Below, piece after piece: positions 52,023-59,955 of a stretch of 64,000 nucleotides of DNA (the first letter of the stretch is position 1; each line of letters opens with the position of its first letter). Below the pieces are notes generated by a model that did no database searches, was not told the origin of the DNA, and saw nothing but the letters and a program-made list of their open reading frames with translations. Where the stretch lies: positions 3,224,001 through 3,288,000 of the forward strand of contig NZ_CP034464.1 of the NCBI RefSeq assembly GCF_003955735.1. The letters are read 5' to 3'. Source of the stretch: Undibacterium parvum (GTDB lineage Bacteria > Pseudomonadota > Gammaproteobacteria > Burkholderiales > Burkholderiaceae_D). The position numbers were made by a program, and so were the translations under genes.

Positions 52023-53111
52023 ATGAGCGCTACATTAGAAGATATCAAGGCCACCTTATCCCTGGTCATAGACCCTAATACGAATAAAGATTTGATTTCA
52101 TCCAAGTCAGCTAAAAACATTAAGATTGATGGCTCTGATGTGGCGCTTGATGTGGAGTTAGCCTATCCCGCCAAGAGTCAATTTGATCTGATACGTAAGA
52201 GTGTGATTGCCTCTTTGCGCGCGCTGCCGGGTATGGGCAATGTGAGTGTGAACGTAACGTCGAAAATCGTTGCTCACTCAGTTCAGCGCGGAATTAAGTT
52301 GATGCCGAATGTAAAAAATATTATCGCCGTTGCGTCCGGCAAAGGCGGTGTCGGTAAATCCACCACCGCAGTCAACCTGGCGCTGGCATTGGCAGCTGAA
52401 GGTGCAGCGGTAGGTATTTTGGATGCAGATATTTACGGGCCATCTCAGCCTATGATGATGGGTATTTCTGGAAGACCAGAAACGATCGATGGTAAAACTA
52501 TGGAGCCGCTGGAAAATCACGGACTACAAGTGTCTTCCATCGGCTTCATGATCGATCCTGATGAGCCCATGGTGTGGCGTGGGCCTATCGTGACGCAAGC
52601 CTTGCAGCAATTGCTTGAGCAGACCAATTGGCGCGATCTCGATTATCTGATCGTTGATATGCCGCCTGGCACCGGCGACGTGCAGTTGACCTTGTCGCAA
52701 AAAGTGCCGGTGACAGGCGCGGTGATCGTCACTACGCCTCAGGATATCGCGTTGCTCGATGCGCGTAAGGGTTTGAAAATGTTTGAAAAAGTCGGCATCC
52801 CTATCTTGGGTATCGTGGAAAATATGAGCACGCATATCTGCTCAAACTGTGGTCATGCCGAAGCGATTTTTGGCGAAGGCGGCGGAGAAAAAATGTGCGC
52901 CGAATATGGCGTGGATTTCCTCGGTGGTTTGCCGTTGACCATGGCGATTCGCGAACAGGCTGATTCTGGTAAGCCGACCGTAGTTGCTGATCCTGATGGC
53001 AAGATTGCGTTGATTTATAAAGAGATCGCTCGCAAGTTGGCGATCAAGGTAGCGGAAAAAGCTAAAGATATGACAAGTAAATTTCCAAATATAACGATAC
53101 AAAATACTTGA
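52023..53111 (+). CDS. apbC: Iron-sulfur cluster carrier protein ApbC (Mrp/NBP35 family)
   Basis: 362-aa P-loop ATPase. An N-terminal MIP18/DUF59-like domain (DIKATLSLVIDPNTNKDLIS) is followed by the deviant Walker A IIAVASGKGGVGKSTTAVNL near residue 105, LDADIYGPSQPMMMGI, DMPPGTGDVQLTLSQ and the cluster-binding pair CSNCGHAEAIFGEGGG. It carries [4Fe-4S] clusters to apoproteins, in keeping with the formate dehydrogenase genes nearby (general role, not proven link). The frame starts at ATG 52023. Confidence 0.95.
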   Translation: MSATLEDIKATLSLVIDPNTNKDLISSKSAKNIKIDGSDVALDVELAYPAKSQFDLIRKSVIASLRALPGMGNVSVNVTSKIVAHSVQRGIKLMPNVKNIIAVASGKGGVGKSTTAVNLALALAAEGAAVGILDADIYGPSQPMMMGISGRPETIDGKTMEPLENHGLQVSSIGFMIDPDEPMVWRGPIVTQALQQLLEQTNWRDLDYLIVDMPPGTGDVQLTLSQKVPVTGAVIVTTPQDIALLDARKGLKMFEKVGIPILGIVENMSTHICSNCGHAEAIFGEGGGEKMCAEYGVDFLGGLPLTMAIREQADSGKPTVVADPDGKIALIYKEIARKLAIKVAEKAKDMTSKFPNITIQNT

Positions 53112-53122
53112 GCATACGCACT

Positions 53123-54217
53123 ATGAGTCAAACAGAGGTGGATCTTGGTTTTATGCGGATGGCATTGGAACTTGCTTCCCGCGCCACGCAGGCCACTTCT
53201 CCCAATCCCAAAGTCGGTTGTGTCATCGTCAAGCATGGTAGCCCTATAGGTGAAGGATGGACGCAGCCTGTCGGGCAGGCGCACGCAGAGGTGCAAGCCT
53301 TGCGTGACGCTGCCGCCCGTGGCCATGATGTTCGTGGCGCTACCGCTTATGTGACGCTGGAACCCTGCAGTCATTTTGGACGCACTCCACCTTGTGCCAA
53401 TGCCTTGATTGATGCGGGGATTGGCCGCGTTGTCGCTGCGCTGCAGGATGCCAATCCTCGGGTGGCCGGGCGTGGGTTGGATTTATTGCGTACTGCAGGT
53501 ATCTCTGTCGATTGCGGCTTGCTGGCGGAGCAGGCCAGAGAAATGAATATTGGCTTCTTTAAGCGTATGGAGACCGGGAGGCCTTGGGTGCGTATGAAGG
53601 TGGCAGCTAGTCTGGATGGCCGTACCGCACTGCCAAATGGCAATAGTCAATGGATTACCGGCTTGGATGCGCGGCAGGACGGGCATTTCTGGCGGGCTCG
53701 TGCTGATGCGATATTAACGGGCATCGGTACCGTACTGGCTGATGACCCGCAAATGAATGTGAGAGGAATAAATATCTCGCCTCAACCGAGAAAATTCGTA
53801 CTTGATAGCAATCTGCGTATCTCTACTGCTGCAAAATTGCTGCAGCACGGTGGTGCTACCGTGGTGTGCGCAACTGCAGAGATTGAGAAACGATCTGCTT
53901 TGCAAAGTGTGGGGGCGGAAGTTTTGCTATTGCGAGATCAGGTCGGGCGGGTAGATCTCAAAGAGTTAATGCTTGAGCTTGGGCGTAGGCAAGTCAATGA
54001 GTTGCATGTAGAGGCCGGAGCAAAACTCAATGGCGCCTTGATAGAGCAAGGTTGCGTCGATGAATTATTGGTGTATCTGGCACCCAAATTATTGGGAGAT
54101 GGTGCAGGACTATTTGACTTGCCAGAACTAAGTACGTTGGATCAGGCTAAAAAGCTCATTTTTCATGAGGTAAGCAAAGTTGGTGATGCAATACGGATCT
54201 TGGCCAGGTTCGCTTAG
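53123..54217 (+). CDS. ribD: Bifunctional riboflavin deaminase/reductase
   Basis: 364 aa. The N-terminal deaminase half has zinc ligands HAEVQALR and PCSHFGRTPPC; the C-terminal reductase half has RPWVRMKVAASLDGRTALPN, ADAILTGIGTVLADDPQMNV and LHVEAGAKLNGALIEQGCVD. It performs two early steps of riboflavin synthesis. ATG 53123 is used; the TTG at 53108 lies inside the apbC end (4-nt overlap). It follows apbC by 11 nt, so the two may be co-transcribed. Confidence 0.95.
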   Translation: MSQTEVDLGFMRMALELASRATQATSPNPKVGCVIVKHGSPIGEGWTQPVGQAHAEVQALRDAAARGHDVRGATAYVTLEPCSHFGRTPPCANALIDAGIGRVVAALQDANPRVAGRGLDLLRTAGISVDCGLLAEQAREMNIGFFKRMETGRPWVRMKVAASLDGRTALPNGNSQWITGLDARQDGHFWRARADAILTGIGTVLADDPQMNVRGINISPQPRKFVLDSNLRISTAAKLLQHGGATVVCATAEIEKRSALQSVGAEVLLLRDQVGRVDLKELMLELGRRQVNELHVEAGAKLNGALIEQGCVDELLVYLAPKLLGDGAGLFDLPELSTLDQAKKLIFHEVSKVGDAIRILARFA

Positions 54218-54270
54218 TTAGTCGCGAAAGCTTATGTAGAAAGTTCGTGGAAGAAATGATGCGGAAAAGA

Positions 54271-54310
54271 AAAAAGGATAGTTGAGATAAACTCGACTAT
54301 CCTTTTTATT
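54271..54310. terminator. Bidirectional terminator between ribD and tRNA-Pro
   Basis: Stem AAAAAGGATAGT / ACTATCCTTTTT with a 13-nt loop, usable from both sides: after ribD on plus and after the first tRNA-Pro gene on minus. Confidence 0.88.
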
Positions 54311-54387
54311 TGGTCGGAGTACAAGGATTCGAACCTTGGACCCCCTGGTCCCAAACCAGGTGCGCTACCGGACTGCGCCACACTCCG
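54311..54387 (-). tRNA. tRNA-Pro(TGG), copy 1
   Basis: 77 nt with encoded CCA (TGG at the plus-strand left edge). Acceptor CGGAGTG/TACTCCG, D-arm with GCGCAGTCCGGTAGCGC, anticodon stem CCTGG with loop TTTGGGA giving anticodon TGG, T-arm GGTTCGAATCC. Sequence identical to copy 2. Confidence 0.97.
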
Positions 54388-54440
54388 AAACTGATGTGGG
54401 ATTTGTTTTTAAAGCAAATCCCTGAATTTTGTAAATTAAA

Positions 54441-54472
54441 AAGGATCACCAAGTTTTAGCTCGATGATCCTT
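54441..54472 (-). terminator. Hairpin following tRNA-Pro copy 2
   Basis: Inverted repeat AAGGATCA / TGATCCTT with a 16-nt loop and A-rich left flank (U-rich on minus). It lies between the two tRNA genes and may end transcription of copy 2. Confidence 0.65.
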
Positions 54473-54478
54473 AAAATT

Positions 54479-54555
54479 TGGTCGGAGTACAAGGATTCGA
54501 ACCTTGGACCCCCTGGTCCCAAACCAGGTGCGCTACCGGACTGCGCCACACTCCG
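54479..54555 (-). tRNA. tRNA-Pro(TGG), copy 2
   Basis: Identical 77-nt gene with encoded CCA, 91 nt upstream (minus strand) of copy 1. Anticodon TGG. Each copy has its own hairpin behind it. Confidence 0.97.
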
Positions 54556-54641
54556 AAGAGCAAGATATTACTCCGGCTGTTCGGTACTGTCAATAGATTT
54601 GTCGCTGTCCGTATATCGAGGACAGCAAGTTGACGCTGTGA

Positions 54642-55532
54642 TTACAGGCTTTGTTGGCTTTCGAAGTAACGTAGCTTCGCACTTATTGGATCGGTAAAAG
54701 CAATCGCTTTTGCCAGTAGTTTTAAGGGCATAGAAAAATCGTCAGCTTTGCAAGGGAGTGCGACAGGATAAAAACTATCGTTGACGATCGGAGCTCCTAA
54801 ACTGGCTAAATGGACACGCAGCTGATGTTTTTTTCCCGTGCTAGGTTGTAGTTGGTAAAGACTTAATTCGCCACGGCGATCGATGATGTCTATCGCGGTT
54901 TCGGAGTTTGCAACTCCTAAGCCTTCCTGCATGACGAAAAACTGTTCGCTTTCTAGCATGTGACTGCGATGGATCAAGGGGAAATGCAGTTCAGGCAGAT
55001 GTGGGGCAAGTGCGTGGTAAGTTTTTTGGATAGTGCGTTGCTGAAATAAGCTCTGATAATTTCCTCGGCTGCTAGGCTCACATGAAAACAAAATGACGCC
55101 AGCGGTTTCTCTGTCCAGTCTATGAATGGGTGTCAGATGTTCCAGCCCTAGTTTTTTCTTTAGGCGTACCAGCAAAGTTTCGTGCAAAAAACGACCGCCT
55201 GGGGTGACTGGCAAAAAATGTGGTTTATCGACTACTAGCAAGTGTTGATCTTGATGCAGTATGCGTTCTTCGAACGGGATGAGGGTTTCCGCCTCCAATT
55301 CGCGGTAGTAAAAAATACACATCCCACGCTTCGCCACGCTGTTCGCTTGCAGTGCGTTTCCATGCATGTCCAGCAGCTCATGTTTTTCCATGCGCTGGCG
55401 CCAGGTGGCCTCTAGGACATCTGGAAATTGCATAAGCAAAAATTCCAGCATATTGTTCCAGTGTCCTTCCGGTAGCCAAAGGTAGCTCGCTGCGACACCA
55501 TCACGGATGGGCAAGGGGGATTTAAATTGCAT
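54642..55532 (-). CDS. RluA-family pseudouridine synthase
   Basis: 296 aa. The catalytic motif PIHRLDRETAGVILFS (Asp near residue 141) is the RluA/RluC/TruC signature; QPSTGKKHQLRVHLASLGAP is the second conserved block. It isomerises uridine in rRNA or tRNA. The N-terminal ~90 residues (PEGHWNNMLEFLLMQFPDVL) form a small extra domain, not a full S4 domain. The exact RNA target is not predictable. It is divergent from the formate dehydrogenase operon. Confidence 0.93.
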   Translation of the reverse strand: MQFKSPLPIRDGVAASYLWLPEGHWNNMLEFLLMQFPDVLEATWRQRMEKHELLDMHGNALQANSVAKRGMCIFYYRELEAETLIPFEERILHQDQHLLVVDKPHFLPVTPGGRFLHETLLVRLKKKLGLEHLTPIHRLDRETAGVILFSCEPSSRGNYQSLFQQRTIQKTYHALAPHLPELHFPLIHRSHMLESEQFFVMQEGLGVANSETAIDIIDRRGELSLYQLQPSTGKKHQLRVHLASLGAPIVNDSFYPVALPCKADDFSMPLKLLAKAIAFTDPISAKLRYFESQQSL

Positions 55533-55586
55533 AGGTGATTTTTATTCTCTGGACTAAACTTTCCGTACTCTGCAATACTAGCATCT

Positions 55587-56120
55587 ATGAATAAAAACGC
55601 CTCTCTTCCTTTTACCGTCAGCATTGTGATGCAGCGTGAAATTTTGCAAAACCGCTGGCAATCCTTTCAATGGAAGTTGTTGGAGGTGCAGGCCCTTGCA
55701 CCGCTTGCAAATGAACTTGAAACGCAGGATCGCGCTAAGCTGGAGTTCGATGCACAAACCGGTCGCTGCGTATCGTCAGGATTTTCTGTTGAACTTTTTG
55801 TCGATGAAACGCCGGGTTATTTTTTAAATCTCAGTGCAGATACTCCCTGTTGGTTCGTTATGTGGAGGATGGAGCAGTTGGGTGATGATGAGTTGGCAGT
55901 ACCTAAAGCCATCACGCTTTCATACAATGAGGCGGCGCGCTGGATGGATGCGGGAGAGCAAGTCGAAACCCTAGAGCTATCCGATGAAATTGCAGCTTGG
56001 TTGGCGGCATATACTCAGGAATATTTTCAGCCCGAAATTAAGAAAAAACGTAAGCGCCCCTCTTTTGAAGGTGGTGCAGAGGTGGCTAAAATGGCACGTG
56101 CCGAATTAGATAGGAGCTAG
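55587..56120 (+). CDS. DUF3305 family protein
   Basis: 177 aa. It matches the DUF3305 pattern: N-terminal FTVSIVMQREILQNRWQSFQ, a central LNLSADTPCWFVMWRMEQ-like core and EAARWMDAGEQVETLELSDE near the end. DUF3305 occurs with DUF3306 and formate dehydrogenase genes; its biochemistry is unknown, and a maturation or electron-transfer role is inferred from context. It starts the operon; the next gene begins 2 nt after its stop. Confidence 0.85.
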   Translation: MNKNASLPFTVSIVMQREILQNRWQSFQWKLLEVQALAPLANELETQDRAKLEFDAQTGRCVSSGFSVELFVDETPGYFLNLSADTPCWFVMWRMEQLGDDELAVPKAITLSYNEAARWMDAGEQVETLELSDEIAAWLAAYTQEYFQPEIKKKRKRPSFEGGAEVAKMARAELDRS

Positions 56121-56122
56121 GC

Positions 56123-56710
56123 ATGGCGGCAAATGATTTTTTTAATCGCTGGTCTAAAACCAAACATGCGGAAGTAGATAAACAGTGCGAGCGAGTCAGT
56201 CCGCAGTTGCCCGATGGCTGCGACACAACTGAGATTGAGTCAGTAGAACCTGCACCTCTGCCGCAAATGCAGGATGTCGAGCAGTTACACGAGGGGTCAG
56301 ATTTTTCCGTGTTCATGCGCGATGGTGTGGACGAGTCGGTGCGGCGTTCAGCGATGAAAAAATTATTTACCAATCCACATTTTAATCTTATGGATGGTTT
56401 AGATATTTATGTCGCGGATTACAGTCAGCCTGACCCGCTTCCAGTGGGAATGCTGGCAAGTTTGCGCCACGCCGAGATGTTGTTGAATCCCTTGGCGCAA
56501 CTGGCTCAACCTCTGCAAAATTTATTGCCGCGTCTAATCGCGGCTTCAGATTTGACAATAGCGACTGAAAATCAAAATTCAATTACGTCGCCCGACATCA
56601 TGCCAGCCTCTGTTGCTGTGCAGGATGATGAGCCAGAGCACGAACTCATTACAAAAACAGATGCGCCGCATTTAGACAACTCTAACGATAAAGACCCGAT
56701 TCAGGTATGA
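56123..56710 (+). CDS. DUF3306 family protein
   Basis: 195 aa with the DUF3306 hallmark FFNRWSKTKHAEVDKQ at the N-terminus and the central FSVFMRDGVDESVRRSAMKK, then LFTNPHFNLMDGLDIYVADY and YSQPDPLP. The last ~60 residues look disordered. Function unknown; it is consistently found in this type of formate dehydrogenase cluster. The stop overlaps the start of the polyferredoxin gene by 4 nt (ATGA). Confidence 0.85.
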   Translation: MAANDFFNRWSKTKHAEVDKQCERVSPQLPDGCDTTEIESVEPAPLPQMQDVEQLHEGSDFSVFMRDGVDESVRRSAMKKLFTNPHFNLMDGLDIYVADYSQPDPLPVGMLASLRHAEMLLNPLAQLAQPLQNLLPRLIAASDLTIATENQNSITSPDIMPASVAVQDDEPEHELITKTDAPHLDNSNDKDPIQV

Positions 56711-58788
56711 GTACCCAATTTAAAATTTGTAGTTGCAATAAAACAATGCCGCTAGATGCAGACTCCGCTGCTGCATTGAAACAGTCTTTGGGTACAACGA
56801 CGCTTACCGTCAGTGATGCCCTGTGTCGACGTGAAGCCGGGGTTTTTCTGGATGCGATTAAAGGCAGCGAAGACGTCGTTGTTGCTTGCACTCAGGAGCG
56901 CGCTTTATTCTCTGAATTAGCACAGCAATCTGTTGCACCGCTACGTTTTGTGAATATTCGTGAGGCAGCAGGCTGGTCTCGGCAGTCGAATTTGGCGCTG
57001 CCAAAAATGGCGGCTTTACTCGCTGCCGCTGCCTTGCCGGATCCAGAGCCGGTACCTACGGTTAGTTATCGCTCGGGAGGCAATCTACTGATCATAGGTG
57101 GTGCCCAGGCGGCCTTGGCATGGGCGAAACGCCTTGCGACACAGTTGGATGTGAATGTTTTAATCACCGAGGGCGTGAGCGGGTCTGAACGCTTGACTGA
57201 GAGAGGTTTTCCGGTGTTTTCCGGAGCAAAAATTGCTATCTCTGGTCATTTAGGTGCGTTTAACGTTGAGTGGCAACAAGCCAATCCTATTGATCTGGAA
57301 AGTTGCACCCGCTGTAATGCTTGCGTAGAAGTATGCCCAGAAAATGCGATTGATTTCTCCTATCAAATTGATTTAAATAAATGCAGCAATCACCTTGATT
57401 GCGTCAAGGCCTGCGGTGCGATCGGTGCTATCGATTTTAATCGCAAGGAAATCGCCAGAAATTCAGCATTTGATTTGATTTTGGATCTATCGGTAAAACC
57501 TTTATTGAGCATGTCGCAGCCTCCGCAAGGGTATTTCGCGCCAGGTAAGGATTTGGACGCGCAATTCGATGCGGTGTTGCGTCTGACGCAAATGGTGGGT
57601 GAGTTTGAGAAACCAAAATTTTTCACTTACAAGGAAAAATTGTGCGCACATAGTCGCAGCGCTAAAACCGGATGTAATGCCTGCATCGATGTCTGCTCTA
57701 CGGCGGCGATCAGTTCCAAGGGCGATAAGGTCTTGGTTGATCCTAATCTTTGCGCTGGTTGCGGTGCATGCACTACGGTGTGTCCGACAGGTGCCATGAG
57801 TTATGCGTATTTGCGTCCGGCGGACCAAGGTTTGCGACTAAAAACCCTGCTGTCTACTTATGCTAAAGCTGGCGGTAAAGCGCCGGCGCTATTGTTTCAT
57901 AGTAAGCAGGGAGGCGCTGAGTTGCTGCTGCAAACAGGGCAAAATGCTGCGAAAAAGGGAAGGGGTTTGCCAGCGCATGTGATACCCGTAGATTTACATC
58001 ACACCGCCTCGCTTGGTATTGACTTATGGATGGCAGCGATTGCCTTTGGTGCTAGCAATATCGCGGTCCTCATGACTGACGAGGAAGCGCAGGAGTACCG
58101 GCAAGCCGTGCAAAATCAGATGGAGGTTGCGCAAACTATTTTGACTGGTTTGGGCTACGCTGGTCAGCATTTTCATCTGATTCAAGCAGAAACCGTGGCG
58201 CAATTAGATCAGGCCTTATTTGGCATGCAGCAAGCTCAGACACCTGCAGTCGCCGCGCTATTTAATGTCGCGGCTGAAAAACGCGGAACTCTCGATTTTG
58301 CGCTTGAGCATTTGTATAAGCATGCGCCCGTTAAAGCGGAAGAAATTGCTTTACCAAGAGGCAAGGGTGCTATGTACGGGGAAGTGAGGATCAATAAAGA
58401 TGCCTGTACGCTTTGCATGTCCTGTGTCGGTGCTTGCCCATCCTCGGCCTTGATGGATAATGCCAATGCACCGCAATTGCGTTTTATTGAGCGTAATTGT
58501 GTCCAGTGCGGCCTGTGCGAACAGACTTGCCCAGAGAATGCAATTCAATTGCTGCCGCGATTATTGCTCACCGATGTCGCCCGTGAGGCGCGCGTACTGA
58601 ATGAGGCGCAAGCCTTCCATTGTATAAAATGTCAAACACCGTTTGCTACAGCAAAAATGATGGAGACTATGCTACTCAAATTGGCTGGGCACGGCGCATT
58701 TTCCGGCAACCTTGATAGGCTAAAAATGTGTTCGGATTGCCGCGTGATCGATATGATGCAGACTAAAGAATTAAGCCGACCGCATTAA
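56707..58788 (+). CDS. Multi-cluster 4Fe-4S polyferredoxin of the formate dehydrogenase operon
   Basis: 693 aa. Cys motifs: CTRCNACVEVCP (about 200), CSNHLDCVKACG (224), CAHS...CNACIDVC (314-332), CAGCGACTTVCP (349), CTLCMSCVGACP (568), CVQCGLCEQTCP (598), and a final CIKC...CSDC pair (639-678). So up to six iron-sulfur clusters are possible. Between clusters 4 and 5 a domain resembling the HdrD/MvhD-like part (LLFHSKQGGAELLLQTGQNA) occurs. It probably passes electrons between the dehydrogenase and a quinone or NAD carrier, or supports maturation. No signal peptide, so cytoplasmic. Confidence 0.88.
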   Translation: MSTQFKICSCNKTMPLDADSAAALKQSLGTTTLTVSDALCRREAGVFLDAIKGSEDVVVACTQERALFSELAQQSVAPLRFVNIREAAGWSRQSNLALPKMAALLAAAALPDPEPVPTVSYRSGGNLLIIGGAQAALAWAKRLATQLDVNVLITEGVSGSERLTERGFPVFSGAKIAISGHLGAFNVEWQQANPIDLESCTRCNACVEVCPENAIDFSYQIDLNKCSNHLDCVKACGAIGAIDFNRKEIARNSAFDLILDLSVKPLLSMSQPPQGYFAPGKDLDAQFDAVLRLTQMVGEFEKPKFFTYKEKLCAHSRSAKTGCNACIDVCSTAAISSKGDKVLVDPNLCAGCGACTTVCPTGAMSYAYLRPADQGLRLKTLLSTYAKAGGKAPALLFHSKQGGAELLLQTGQNAAKKGRGLPAHVIPVDLHHTASLGIDLWMAAIAFGASNIAVLMTDEEAQEYRQAVQNQMEVAQTILTGLGYAGQHFHLIQAETVAQLDQALFGMQQAQTPAVAALFNVAAEKRGTLDFALEHLYKHAPVKAEEIALPRGKGAMYGEVRINKDACTLCMSCVGACPSSALMDNANAPQLRFIERNCVQCGLCEQTCPENAIQLLPRLLLTDVAREARVLNEAQAFHCIKCQTPFATAKMMETMLLKLAGHGAFSGNLDRLKMCSDCRVIDMMQTKELSRPH

Positions 58789-58837
58789 CTACCTGATTAT
58801 GCCTAGAAATTAAATTGAGAAAAAAAAGAAAGCTTCA

Positions 58838-59452
58838 ATGACATCTGCACACGCTATTAAATTTGAAACTCAGGATCAAGGCGAAGAAACAGCGAGGGCC
58901 GATCTATATGGTTTGCTAGCGACTTTGTTTTATGCGCCACCATCGAGCGCATTATTGGCGACATTGGTTTCTGCGCAGACCAATGGCGAAGGAGTGCTTG
59001 GTGCTGCATGGACAGTATTGGTGGAGGTTGCGCGCAGTGCTAATGCCGAAGTGCTGAGAGAGGAGTATGAGCAGCTTTTTATTGGTGTCGGCAAACCTGA
59101 AGTAATGTTATATGGCTCGTATTACCTGAGCGGTTTTTTAATGGAGAAACCGCTCGCAGCTTTACGCACCGATCTGGCGCAAATGGGTTTACAAAGAGCC
59201 GACGCTATTACTGAAAGCGAGGATCACATTGCCTCACTATGTGAGGTGATGCGCTACCTGATCGCCTCGGATGATGTTTTGCAAGCGAATGTGCTGAATC
59301 AAAAAAAATTCTTTGGCACACATATGCAAGCTTGGATTTTGAATCTGTGCGATGCGATTAGCGGTCATCCAAATGCAAAATTTTATGCAGCCTTGGCTGG
59401 ATTGAGTAAGGTATTTTTTGAAGTGGAGATGCAGGCCTTTGATATGGAATGA
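58838..59452 (+). CDS. TorD/DmsD-type chaperone for the molybdoenzyme
   Basis: 204 aa, all-helical TorD family. N-terminal ADLYGLLATLFYAPPSSALL, the middle LREEYEQLFIGVGKPEVMLY followed by GSYYLSGFLMEKPL, and EDHIASLCEVMRYLIAS are family features. These proteins hold the Tat signal of molybdoenzymes until the cofactor is inserted; the partner here is almost certainly the formate dehydrogenase alpha subunit encoded downstream. It follows the polyferredoxin gene by 49 nt. Confidence 0.9.
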   Translation: MTSAHAIKFETQDQGEETARADLYGLLATLFYAPPSSALLATLVSAQTNGEGVLGAAWTVLVEVARSANAEVLREEYEQLFIGVGKPEVMLYGSYYLSGFLMEKPLAALRTDLAQMGLQRADAITESEDHIASLCEVMRYLIASDDVLQANVLNQKKFFGTHMQAWILNLCDAISGHPNAKFYAALAGLSKVFFEVEMQAFDME

Positions 59453-59748
59453 GATCTTGCCCTGAAATTTTTTGGTTGAATGAAAGCCAAGAGTAAGTAT
59501 TTTTGGTTATCGTGTTGCGGAGATGAAAATGTTTCATTGTGAATTGATGTTCACTGGGCAATTTATTGTAATATGATGTAAGTAATGTATATTGAGGAAA
59601 TGTTTATTAACGTGCTCAATTATTTGTACATTAAGGTGCCCAATAAGCACAGAGTGTCGCGGAGGCGCGGTATGCAGCATGCAAACCCTATCAGTCAGTT
59701 TTTGATGATCTGCCTCTAAACTTATTATCGCGCTAGAAAGAGATAAAA
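59453..59748. promoter_or_regulatory. 296-bp region before the small Tat protein gene
   Basis: AT-rich region that may hold a second promoter for the catalytic genes. An Fnr-like half site TTGAT is seen near 59543, but no complete TTGAT-N4-ATCAA. Not a convincing regulatory call. AAAGAGATAAAA precedes the ATG at 59749. Confidence 0.35.
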
Positions 59749-59940
59749 ATGGAACAGAAAATCAAACGTCGTGGCTTGTTAGCTGGCTTGGGTGTTGCAG
59801 CTGCAGCAATCGTTGCGGTAAAAGTAACTGCCAGCCCTCAAAAAAACATAAATGACGTAGCCACCGCTAGTGAGCCTGAGGGCGATGGTTATCGCCTTAC
59901 TGAGCACGTCAAAAAATACTACCGCACTACAACCATCTGA
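59749..59940 (+). CDS. Small Tat-signal protein of the formate dehydrogenase cluster
   Basis: 63 aa. A twin-arginine-like start (KIKRRGLLAGLGVAAAAIVA) followed by a short tail (GDGYRLTEHVKKYYRTTTI). Such tiny proteins occur directly before the alpha subunit in this class of formate dehydrogenase operon; they may join the complex or be an anchor subunit. It lies 15 nt before the alpha gene. Function is unproven. Confidence 0.85.
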   Translation: MEQKIKRRGLLAGLGVAAAAIVAVKVTASPQKNINDVATASEPEGDGYRLTEHVKKYYRTTTI

Positions 59941-59955
59941 CCAACGGGGTAAGCC

